Assembly: GCA_964035545.1 (NCBI GenBank)
Contig: OZ037766.1
Coordinates: forward strand, 5,497,722 to 5,557,721
Source: Bugula neritina
Taxonomy: Eukaryota > Bryozoa > Gymnolaemata > Cheilostomatida > Bugulidae
Length of the DNA: 60,000 nucleotides
Reading direction: 5' to 3'
In this document: positions 49,546 to 60,000 of the stretch, piece after piece
Layout of the letters: every line of letters starts with the position of its first letter
Position numbering within the stretch: position 1 is the stretch's first letter
The notes under the pieces: model-generated
The model's input: only the letters and a program-made list of their open reading frames with translations
Database searches by the model: none
What the model was told of the DNA's origin: nothing
Program-made: the position numbers and the translations under genes

Positions 49546-52500
49546 ATGGGTACTACTTTAGGTAAAGGTATGAGAAAGCCAGTTCAAGCTGTTGGAGCTG
49601 CATTTGCAGTTATAGGACTGACTTTATTACTGCTTGCCATAACAACTAGCCACTGGGTGACCATAGACATAAACCGTGATGCCGCGCCAGCTCTTAGTGG
49701 TGGTGGCCTCAGCAGCTACTCCAGAGACCGGGGAATATACAAGGAGTGCTGGAAGGACAGCGAAGTGGAAAACTGTAAGTACTATGGCTTTCATAACCAG
49801 CATTAAATTAATCCAATATAATCTTACAAAACTAATTGCCATCCTTTAATGAACTATTAATTTTACTGGTGTCAGTAAATATTTAACTGTGAGTTGCTGC
49901 TAAAATTTCAACTTATTTTATTCTAAAGCTGCAATAAAGTTAAAAGTTAAAAAGCTTCTTTTTTCTCAAGAAAGTCTTCTACTTTTAGTGAAAGCTATAT
50001 GGAGATAGAATAGTTACGTTGAAATTTTTAGCACTAAAAGACTTTGTGCCTCCGTTGTGTCCAGTGAAATGGGTTTATGGGTTTAATTGGTTCTTTTAAA
50101 TAGATATGGGGCCACCATAATCCATATTAATTAATATTATTATGAGATAGAAGTGAAACTTTGGAACATGTAGTCTTATTACAAACTACAGTAACTACAG
50201 TAACTACATTAACTACAGTAGCTACAGTAACTACAGTGACTACAGCTAGTAACTAGTTACATTAACTGCATTAACTACATTAACTACATTAACTACAGTA
50301 GCTACAGTAGCTACAGTGACTACAGTAACTACAGTAACTGCAATGCAAGACATGATCCACTAACCTTGTACTGTCATATTTTATTTTATGAGCAGATTTT
50401 GCCAAATGATTATTTTCGAATTAATGCATTGAGCTCTTGCAACAAAAATTAATTTTTTTATGATCCACAACTTTTGTAATTCCTTGCAAAAACCTGGCAC
50501 TGCATAAGAATTTGCAACAGTTTGAGGTTATGACATCTAGTTTCTGTCTTAGCCTTGCTACTACAGCTCCACATCTTATGTAACCTGTTCAGTGAACCTG
50601 CTTTCGTGTCTCAAGTAGAGTTCAGTCTAGACTCACGTTAATCCCACATCATTATTCTTTCTAATCTCACATCTTATTAATATTTATTAATAACGTACAC
50701 TGCCACTCTGACTGAGCAAAATAACATTCCGTTTATTTATATTAGTTTGTTAGTTGTTAGTCTGAGTAGTTGCTTACAGGTGGTTGCTGATAACACACAG
50801 TCTATTTATATCTCATGCATGTAACTTGAGTACAATATGCAAAGTTGGTTAGCATGCTCACTCCTTAAGCTGTATTAAACTTAGTTATATTAAGCCACAT
50901 CTGCTTTATAATAGATTCATAGATGGTTTATCAAGCATGAGATTTGAGGTGGTGACTTCACAAACTGTCGAATACTATTTATGCATCCATCTTTGGCTTC
51001 ATTTGCTCTTCGTTAAGCTGAACAAAAGCATGAATGAAATCTGTTTGCATGTTAAATGTTCTTCTTTCACTTTTGGCATTTATTTGGCTATGATATTGTA
51101 AAAACAGTGTTCACATATTTTTAAGATGAATCTATAAAGAACATGCATGCCAATTAAATGGCATTGAATAATGGATTATTAAATAATTTTGATATTGTTG
51201 CATATAAAAGCCAATTTTGTTGCTGCAATGAACGGTGATCAGAATTAACAGCCATATGGTAGTATAGTCTTCCCGTATCTACATGATAGTAATTTATGCA
51301 TCAAAATAATAACATATTAACATTAACACTTTTTCTATTAATTTTTATATAGTTTAGACAAGTTATAGTCGTCTCACTTCTTATGGCAAATATAAAACTT
51401 TAGCTGCAGTTCTCTGAGTTTCATTCTCAGCAATTCCAATTTTCACTCTTAAGAAACCGTTGTTGCAACCAATAACATCATTTAGTTGCATGCAGTTGTG
51501 AGAAATTTATCTCTTGTACAATGTGTAGGCTTTGCCCTTTCTTTTGACTATGATACTTGATCTATTATGAAACTCAAATGTCCCTATTCTGTTTAACAGT
51601 GATCACGTCTAGCATATACAGACATGGCAAATCAGCTATATGCTTGAACTTAGACCTGAAGGCTTGGGATACGAGCAGGGACACTGAACTAACATCAGAC
51701 TATAAAACCTGGCAAGGTAAGCAGGTGACCTGTCTAGCAACTTGCAGCTGGTGGTCTTCATTATTCTATAATGCTATGAGTTAGAGGCTGCAAACTAATA
51801 AAAGCACTTTACATAAATATTGGGTTATTAGTGTTGGAAGTGTATTTAATTCTGAAAATCTTGCCACTCCTCAACTTCAAAGCTAAGTTTTAGTATAAAC
51901 TTCAACTTATTTATTATTTGATTAGAAAAAGCTCTGACTTTTATATGTATAATTAAAATAAATTTTATATGGCAACTAGCAGATAATTATAGTATTATTT
52001 CAATTAGTCATGGAAAATGTACCCTAATTGTAACAGATGGTAGAAATTATCTTCCATCGGAGCAGTTAGTATAGATGCTAGTTTCTAGTAGTATACCAAA
52101 CTGAGTAATGACAAACTGTTGGAAATCTGTAAGCTGCTTACACATGCATGCTTACAATTACCATAATAGACTCTTTGTAAATAATGGTTCGACATAATTA
52201 CCACCTAGTCATAGTTTTAACTTAGAATAGAGTTTACTCCCATGTGGGCTGTATTTGTTTGCATGAAATAAATTAGTTTTTTGGCATGCGAAAGATGTGC
52301 ACAATTAAAACAATGCACCTAACTATTGTGCTCTTGTTTTGATGTGACACCAATAACATACTTTTTGGCATGAATAATAACAAATGACAATAATTTCCGT
52401 TGTTCGAACTATAGATTAAAGTTAAAATAATAATTTGACTAAACATGGAATTTGTTAATTTAATTAGTATAATTAATTGTTGTTGCCTATCTATTGTAAA

Positions 52501-55169
52501 ATCACAGCTTTATAGTATTGTATGAGGGCTCAGTGAGTAATCTAGTATAATATTATTCTGAAGTACAATAAACAAAATAGGTTTATCTTATTCCATTTAT
52601 GAGTTAATTCTTTTTTAAGTTTATCCTTGTTAATGTTATATCATCATTAATAGTTTGACTCAAGAAGGCTACCTATTTACTCAATTATCATTCAAATCTA
52701 TGATAAATGAAAATAACCTTTTGCAATCATAAATTTTTGGCTTATGAAATGCATGCAGAGAAATTTCTTTTAAAAGTTGTGTTTTTTTTCTGAATGCTGT
52801 AACCCATGCCCTTAAATGACTCGTATAATCATACCGTGTAGATCTAATTAAGACTATTAATTTATGTGATATCTCTATTAACATAATCAAGTGCCTGTAA
52901 TGAAGACTGGAAGTACTTGGTCTCCATAATTTAACAAATTTCTTGTTAATAAATGGTGGCAATGTTACCCTTGTAGGTCTGCAAGTTGGTATGTGGGCCA
53001 TGTTTGGGGTGTGTGGACTGTTCATCTTTTTAGCCCTAGTTCTTTACTGCTACACTCTCTGTCAGCATATTAATAACTATGAATGGAAGTCCGGGTGCAA
53101 AGCATCTGCTGGATTGATGCTAGGATCAAGTAAGATGACTGAGTTAATTACTAGCTTCCAGTAATACATTTAATTATTGTAGGAAAAGTTCTTTGAACTA
53201 AAGTTAAGATGAGTAGCTATGTAATTTGTAACTAGGATATGAATGTATGATGTCCAATATTGTAATCGTTTAAGTAAATTCAAACCAGTAAAATCAATAT
53301 TATACGAGTAAATTTTGTTGTAGCAGCAAAACATAGCATTGATGTTCTGTATATGCTATGTACAGTTCATGATATTATACACCCAACAATAAGTTAAACA
53401 CACAGCATACAGATTATAGATTAAAGGCAACTGTTGACCTTTATTTTTCTCAATCAGCTGTTCTGGAGCAGCTGTGGTGTAGTGGTTGGAGCGCTGACTT
53501 AGTAAACACGAGGTCAATGGTTGAGTCTTGACACAGTGGTGATGTTAGGGAGAGCATCCAGTCAAAATTGCTCCCTGCATGTGCCATAAAAAAGTCCCCA
53601 ACCCGATTTAAAAAAGCTATTTTTAGGGATTCTTACAGGAATAGCGATTATAATCTCACGTGAATGAGTTATTCTTATAAACTTAGTACACTTTTGTAGT
53701 TTTCTTCAATGTTCTTGGCATGGCGCTGTTTCATGGAGCAGAAAATTTAGAAAGGAATACGGTGACTGATAGTGGCTTGGAGTTGCAAGCCCCTTATCCC
53801 TCTTTCTTTGAAACAGATCACTCACAGGTATTATTTTACAGTGTGTGTCTGCACATAACATTGTGTGTGAGTTTGGATATTCGCTAATCTTATGACTAAT
53901 TTATCTATTAATGACCAAACCTGTAAGCTCTTTCATAAGTTATATCAATCAATCAATATGCTTTGAAATTGAGTAATGCATTTCAAATACTAACGTTTAT
54001 TGTGATCCGGTTTAAGAATGCAATTTCACAGAACAATTGGATTTTGTGCATTCTAATAGCACATTCTACTTTTATGCTTTGTTTCTAATACATATTTACA
54101 AATTCCATTTAGTTAATTCATGCAATTATGCATACTAGACAAATGTGGAAGGCTAAATGACTATATTATTTAGAGTAGAATACATTCATAACTATTACAC
54201 CATAGCAGAGATAAGGCCATGTCAAAGTATAAGAAAATTAAAAGGGTGTATTAGTTAAAACATGGCATTTGATTTGTTACAGGACTTAATAAACCGCACT
54301 CTTAGAATGTATGGATGGAGTTATGCTCTCTGCTGGTGCGCAGTAGCCTGTGAACTACTAGCTGCAGTATTGTTTATGGTTGTGAGCTGTTGCTATGTGA
54401 AATCAACCAACAAATCTAAAACTCTGGTGTACTCCAAGTCTAAACAGTCTAGTAAGTATTTTAACAAAAAATTCCCAACACTTTGTGATCATTTTTGAAA
54501 ATAAATATTATAGTGGAGCCATCATTCAACATGTACAAGTTTTACCATGGTAAATAGGAAATAAGTTGATTCTTGCTATAACAATGTTGGAGATTTTGGA
54601 AAATTAATGAGTGTTGAATTTTTAGTGCATGCTTTTCTGGTTGAACAGATATTACTTGGCTCTGAATCTAGATAATGTAGTGTAAAACAACCAATTATTT
54701 GTGGCAAAGTTGTGGAATAAATACCAACAGCTTACCTTTATCCTGTACTGTTGACTCACATTTATATAAAAATACTGTGGTGTCACAACTGGTCAATTTA
54801 AAAAACAGGAAGAGCTATTTCCTAATCCAATACTTTGCGGTACATGATAAGCTCATATATTTTTGACATTTTCAAAACTAAGTTTTTTGAACACGCGAAA
54901 GGTTTATACTTGCATTGCATTACTTTTAGTTGTATATAATGTAGAGCTTCTATTTTGTGTTGTGTACTACAGCTGTGGTTGTTGGACAAAGAAATCCAGC
55001 CTATGACGTAGTACATGAAAAGGTAGTGGTGGCTCCACCAAAAGTCTACGTTGTAGAAGATGACTATTACCAACATGGCCGAGGTACATTTGACCCTTAT
55101 AGTCATGGCCAACCCCAAAACGGATATTCAACACGATACAGCTACGACAAAGGCTGGATGGTAGAGTGA
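49546..55169 (+). CDS. Four-helix claudin/PMP22-superfamily-like protein with long tyrosine-rich tail (330 aa)
   Basis: Exons 49546-49774, 51600-51716, 52977-53129, 53700-53827, 54283-54451 and 54973-55169 sum to 993 nt, with all phases matching. Predicted helices: TM1 about 12-33 (VGAAFAVIGLTLLLLAI), TM2 about 120-144 (MFGVCGLFIFLALVLYCY), TM3 about 155-175, TM4 about 221-246 (CWCAVACELLAAVLFMVV). The first extracellular loop has GIYKEC and, later, a second Cys (AICLNL), a loose version of the GLW-C-C signature. The cytoplasmic tail (247-330) is rich in Tyr, His and Pro (YVVEDDYYQHGRG, YSTRYSYDKG) and ends GWMVE; a terminal protein-binding motif is possible but unproven. The start at 49546 is the first ATG of the frame and puts TM1 near the N-terminus. 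A claudin, clarin or TMEM-type identity cannot be separated. It may be a distant paralog of the gene at 44981. Confidence 0.72.
50180..50345. repeat. 'taactacag' short tandem repeat
   Basis: Imperfect units 'agtaactac' and 'attaactac'/'agtagctac', about 18 copies, in intron 1 of the second claudin-like gene. Confidence 0.92.
53465..53660 (+). repeat. tRNA-derived SINE-like repeat, family S2 copy 2
   Basis: The head resembles a tRNA A-box region ('agctgtggtgtagtggttgg') and a weak B-box region ('atggttgagtc'). It is followed by 'ggtgatgttagggagagcat' and a tail with 'cccaacccgatttaaaaaag'. The body matches the minus-strand copy at 44265-44445. It ends about 40 bases before the exon at 53700 of the second claudin-like gene. 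Confidence 0.75.
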
Positions 55170-56015
55170 AGTAGCTCACAATTCATTCCATAACATGACT
55201 TCACATGTGAAGATTAGCCACGTTCATGCAACAAATCTAACAGAACTAATATTAGCTGAGCTGCTCAACATCTGTACTAGATGCAAGAGATAAGGTGGCT
55301 TGACATTATTTTCGCACAAAGTTTTAATTTTTAAAGCTAAATTTTGACGAAGCAAACTCAAGCTAACTGGAAGAATACCCACTTTGAAATTGAGCGGCAA
55401 CTGTATACATATCAATGAATATTATATAAAGTTATTACTGTATATGAGAATACTAGTGTGCTGTCTGTAGAAAAGATTATATACCTACCCCTAACATATT
55501 TTAATGAACATAAAATATTTATGCATGCCTGCATTTAAATTTCATTTATTTGCAAATTTAGTAATACTCACTTTTTATAACTGTCACAATTTAAAATGCC
55601 ACATCAAGTTTATAAAATTCTCCAACTTTTACCAATCAATAAACTATTGTCAAATAAATAACTAAGTAGCATATATCATATCAAAATATGTCAGAAAAGC
55701 AATACACTTAATAAATCACGTCATAGCTGAACGCTAAGATAGCATCTAGAAAAAAATCACATCAAAACACATAAAATCTGATGGGAAGACAATAACGTAT
55801 TGCATATTTTGATCACAAAAGAGGAATTTGTTCAGTTTAATATCAACACTAAAGAAATGTCTTTCCTCTAGAGTCATATAGACATGTGTTGGTAAAGTAT
55901 CAACTACTGAACAGTTAACTTGTGGAAGACAAACAAGCACAACACGACACACAGCTGGGCTCATGCATGGGGTGAGAACTACGCTGTCGCTACTGTTACA
56001 GAGAGATGAGTCATC
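55170..56015. other. Convergent intergenic region
   Basis: Lies between the 3' ends of the second claudin-like gene and CEP70. AATAAA at 55638-55643 may end the plus-strand transcript. No exon was recognised. Confidence 0.55.
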
Positions 56016-59000
56016 TCATGAGATCATCAATTTGATAGCTCGGACTGCAGGAACAACCTGATCTATCCTCTGTACATCTGCAAACACACCAACTACAATA
56101 TCTCTCTCTCATGTAACAGCAGATTATATTTGGGTGGCAGTTGTCAATGAATAAACATAAAAGCAACTAATAAATAATTTACATAATGCAATCATAATAA
56201 ATCTAAAATTCATGACTGTTTATGGGGAGACTGACATCAAACCATTTTGATAGTCTTATTACCATTTCCATGCCACCCCAGACAAAATTAAAATACGGTA
56301 AACAACCATTTCAGATTTTCCCAGTTAGCTCAATCACCTTAACTCTACCTAAAGCAAGCAGTATATAAATACAAATAAACCAAATCAACAGCAATATACA
56401 TGTAAACACAGGAAATGTGTGGAGGTTGGCCGTACCTAAGATTTCCACGAGATGGTCAATAACATCTCTGAAGAGAGGTAAGAAATTCCTGTGTTCATCT
56501 AGACGCTCTATAACACTGTAACACAAACATCTTATACATACAACTCAGTACATCACACTTAGCAAACACCAGCTTGCTGACAGCTAGAAAACTTTAGGAG
56601 TTGTCTTCTTATAAAAATTCCATAAGCATATTGAGCAAGTGGTGAGACAGATATGCATAGCTATTTAATTATAAAACAATCTAAGTATATTTCTAAATAC
56701 AACTTAAAACACTAGAATCAGAAGCTGACGACACAAGACAGGTGAGTATAGGGTACTGCCTGACCTCTAGGATGAAAACCCTGACAAACACATCTGTTTA
56801 ATCCTAAACTTGTAAAATACACAATACTCAGATTTGGTGAGCATACTTAGCAGTTACATTATAAATCATACTGTACACAGAACACCAGATGTGACACACA
56901 CAGAGCACCAGATGTGACGCACACAGAGCACCAGATGTGACGCACACAGAGCACCAGATATGACGCACACAGAGGACCAGATGTGACGTACATAGAGGAC
57001 CAGATGTGACGCACACAGAGCATCAGATGTGACATACACAAAGCACCAGATGTGACACACACATTCACCAGCAAACAGAAATATACCCGTTTTCTCACCT
57101 GTCCAGCTCATCTTCTTGCAGGAGTTGCTTCAGCTGAACGTAAGTTGACGACGTGTAAGACTGGCACACTCTGCCAACAGCGTCAACGATGTCACTTCCT
57201 TTATATCCTTCACCTACAGCACAGACATGCTTGCTGTAAGACACGTATTGTACAGTGAGCTTTCTTAAGTCAAGTTTCAAAATAGGAGCCATGTTCTCGC
57301 ACAAGTCTTTAAAAAGAGTCATTGCTTCACAGTTCAAATCATAAACTGCTTGAGTTGACAAAGCAACAACTCTGTTATCAAGTCTTCAAGTGCAACAAAT
57401 CCATTAAAATTTTCAAATCATGACTCAAGCACGAGCCTCATTGCTTCATTCAAATTCATATACATACCTAAATCTAGAAGACCTGCCAGTGTTTTCTGCA
57501 CATTTCTCATCTCATTGTATCTGAGGTAGAGCTCATTCATTCTTGGATAGATGCCAGACATAGTTGGCACGTCAAACAGGTGTTGAAAGTGTCTCACAAT
57601 ACTGAGTAGAACTGTGTGTGACACATTCTCTTCTGCCTACATGCAAAACTCTAGGTCTAGTTACTGCTAAACACACTACATAGTATAGTGAGGGAGGACA
57701 ACTCTAGCTGTATAAAAACAAATTTTAAAATCTGATAAGAAAATAAACAAACTTGTTCCATGAAGCATAATGAAAAGACGTTTTGTAGAACAGCTGACAA
57801 TGCAGGATATTTATCATCTTATGCAAAAGCTGTCTACTACTATCAAAGAACACATTAAGTTCATGCTACGCTCCTGTCTCTCAAGAATTTTGGGAACCTT
57901 AATATTAATGAAATCCTACAATAACATGCAATGTTCACAACCTTAATTTTAAATTCAATTACCATTACTTTGTTTTTAGTTTAGAAGATTAGAATAAAAC
58001 GCATACCACGGGTTGGCTGTTAGTGAGAGGCATGCCAGAGGTGACGCCCTCTAGTGCTTGTATTATCTGAGATACTGAGGCTTTCTCAGAGAGGACCCCA
58101 GGCTTGTCAAACTGCTGAAGTAGTCTGGCTGTCACACAACTCAGCTCCTAAAGTACACATCAGCTTTTATTTGCAAATTAAATACAGTTTATAAAATTAT
58201 TGTAAAACAAAACTGTTAAAGTTGCAATTATTTTGTTTGACTTTCTTACTATGATTGGCTTTGAAATAAACAACTAACTTGTTTGAAATATAATTTTATG
58301 TAGATTAGCTAAGATTTGTCTTCTAAAAGAACCCTAAAACATGCATGTTTATATCATATAGATTAAGGTGGACAATCATATCACATTTCATACCTAAAGC
58401 CACCAGACCATTAGGAAACGACTTTATATCTGAGTACATATTATTCAATACTCTAAATTCACCTACCGGCAGCTGCTTTATCTGCTGACCCCATCCTTCA
58501 AGTCTGGTTACTATATTCTTCCAGTGTTTGGAGCACCATATTCTATGCTTGTTGTTTTTATGGTTGCGGACTAAAGATGGTTCTACTACATCAGCAATCT
58601 GCACAACCAAATCCTCCAGTTTGGGGAATCCGTCGACAGCTATCCGCTGCTCAGCCAATCGCTGCTCGATATCCTCAAGGTCAGACACTTCAAGTAACTC
58701 ACACACCATCTAGAGGTCAATGTAAGATTTAATATAATTATACTATGCTATATTAATCAACAGATGCATACAAAATGGTATTTCAGAATTCCAATACTAT
58801 ATGTACACAATTGTTGTGCTTTAAAACTAGTATCGGAGCAAATAAATAACTTGCATAAAAATAGTGCCTTGGCAGCAGTTATAATTAGTCTAGCCTTTTC
58901 CACTCTCTTTCCAGAGCAACACATGTTACTTGAGAAATTGTCTTCTCAATATTCAATTTGCATTGCAAGCTTTACTGAATTCGCCAGTGTTTTTGTGCCT

Positions 59001-59989
59001 TTTACGTACTCAGTCATGTTATTATCTAATAAAACTTAAGACTGGAAACTATTACTTAGTATTTAATCCTTTCTGATAAAATATTTGATTGTGGAGAATA
59101 TAGAAATAAAATTGATTTATGAATAAAAGTAAGCTACAGAGTTTCAAATCCTTTTATTTCAACTGTTTTAAACAATAAAACCAAAGTTGATCAATTCAAA
59201 TTTTTAGATCTTCCTGCAGGTAAAAATGCTACTGTCTACACTAATTTTCTACCTGCGAGGGATACTCACAGTCAGAAACTTGCGACAATGTGTCAGAGGC
59301 AGAAACTCGATGTCTTCCTTCTTAGTGCTGTATGACTTCTTACTGAATGCATCTCTACTATATACTCTGCAAGGGAGAGGTCAATGAGCAGTTATACACT
59401 ATAGATATGCACCTTACTCTCTATAGCTACCTACATTGTTCTCTATAACTACTATCTCTACATTCTACAACTACCCTCTCTACATTCTATAACTATTCTC
59501 CGTCTATAATATATAAGTACCCTCTCTACTCTACATCTACTCATTCTACACTCTACAACTTCTCTCTACCCTCTATAACTATTCTCCGTCTATAATATAT
59601 AAGTACCCTCTCTACTCTACATCTACTCATTCTACACTCTATAACTACTCTCTCTACACTCTATAACTACTCTCTCTACACTCTATAACTACTCTCTCTA
59701 TAACTACTATTTCTATGTTCTACAACTACCCTTCTACATTCTATAACTATTCTCTCTCTATAATCTATAACTACCCTCTCTATAATCTACAGCTACTCCC
59801 TCTATACTCTAAAACTACTCACCCAATGCTGTGTTCCTGAAGAAGTCTCTCCAGCTGCCGTATTTTCTGTTTACTTTTATTGTAGTCCTCAATGTGAGGC
59901 CTAGCCTGCAGCTCCAACTCCAGCAGGTCATTCTTCTCTCTCAGTCTCTTCACCTCCTTCTCCGACTGCTTCAGATCTCGGTTGAACGA
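56016..59989 (-). CDS. CEP70: Centrosomal protein CEP70, C-terminal part (5' end outside window)
   Basis: CEP70 is a coiled-coil centrosome protein tied to microtubule organisation and cilium assembly. Exons in transcript order (plus coordinates): 59823-59989, 59270-59366, 58467-58709, 58007-58147, 57468-57627, 57099-57213, 56436-56515, 56016-56077 (stop at 56016-56018). The first visible exon is coiled-coil (EKEVKRLREKNDLLELEL). The following exons carry CRKFL, VCELLEVSDLEDIEQRL, then RHFQHLFDV, GIYPRMNELYLRYNEM, ERLDEHRNFLPLFRDVI and, at the end, RIDQVVPAVRAIK. These match the conserved C-terminal region of vertebrate CEP70 as I remember it. The acceptor of the exon ending near 57627 is uncertain: 57632 has a better consensus but would break the frame. 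Tandem repeats sit next to two of its donors. The N-terminus lies beyond the right edge. Confidence 0.86.
56875..57066. repeat. 22-bp minisatellite in CEP70 intron
   Basis: About eight units of 'caccagatgtgacgcacacaga(g)'. On the minus strand it starts about 33 bases after the donor of the exon at 57099. Confidence 0.94.
59395..59822. repeat. 'ctctctacactctataacta' minisatellite at a CEP70 donor
   Basis: About 20 units of roughly 20-22 bp. Read on the minus strand, the array starts at the donor of the exon at 59823 (GTGAGTAGTTTTAGAG), and later units resemble it (GAGTAGTTATAGAG). A longer repeated block of about 75 bp also occurs (59495-59560 and 59570-59645). Confidence 0.9.
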
Positions 59990-60000
59990 CTGTCAACAGA

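Noticed and set aside
54957-55179. Minus-strand frame opposite the last exon of the second claudin-like gene
   Set aside because: It is a shadow of the plus-strand coding exon.
56875-57066. CRISPR-like array of regularly spaced units
   Set aside because: The units are directly tandem without unique spacers, and this is an animal genome; it is a minisatellite. The same holds for the arrays at 21440, 39067 and 41748.
57468-57632. Using the stronger acceptor at 57632 for the CEP70 exon
   Set aside because: It gives a frame mismatch with the preceding exon, which ends in phase 0; the acceptor giving an exon end at 57627 keeps frame. This remains a weak point of the model.

Overview
This is a 60-kb stretch of an AT-rich, intron-rich nuclear genome from an invertebrate animal. 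The gene set supports this: a phosphatidylinositol transfer protein, an XAF1/TRAFD1-type zinc-finger protein, CDK9, a CAP-domain secretory protein, claudin-like four-helix membrane proteins and CEP70, all with many small exons and canonical GT-AG introns, plus tRNA-derived SINE-like repeats and inverted-repeat DNA elements. The phylum cannot be fixed from the sequence alone. No bacterial, organellar or viral genes were seen. Layout from left to right: (1) 3' end of a PITP gene, + strand, 882-2359, whose 5' part lies outside the window. (2) A complete 23-exon + strand gene, 4167-15786, for a 1407-aa XAF1/TRAFD1-like protein with an unusually expanded chain of CX2C-X11-H-X3-4-C zinc modules. (3) A complete 13-exon ankyrin-repeat gene on the - strand, 16955-26148, 770 aa, function unknown. 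(4) About 3.4 kb of gene-free, low-complexity DNA. (5) A tandem duplication whose unit holds a complete CDK9 gene plus the first two (signal-peptide) exons of the next gene: CDK9 copy 1 at 29528-31983, orphan CAP exons at 32297-32516, CDK9 copy 2 at 34942-37277. A 1956-bp hAT-like foldback element with an exact 8-bp target-site duplication sits just upstream of copy 2. (6) A complete 11-exon CAP/SCP secretory gene, 37604-43991. (7) Two claudin/PMP22-superfamily-like genes, 44981-47945 and 49546-55169. (8) The 3' part of CEP70 on the - strand, 56016-59989, continuing past the right edge. Exon chains were built by hand from splice consensus and reading-frame continuity. The XAF1-like, ankyrin, CDK9, CAP and claudin-like models each add up to a multiple of three and join without frame breaks. 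The most unusual signal is structural: several introns carry minisatellites that begin exactly at, or within tens of bases of, an exon-intron junction, so the 5' splice site itself is copied many times. The clearest cases are the ankyrin gene (ten GTAAGT donors in an open reading frame, 19210-19476) and the CAP gene (eight 41-bp units starting at the donor, 41748-42076). Weaker cases are in CEP70, a second CAP intron and other ankyrin introns. The genes do not form a pathway together; they look like independent animal genes, with the CDK9/CAP interval reshaped by local duplication and transposition.
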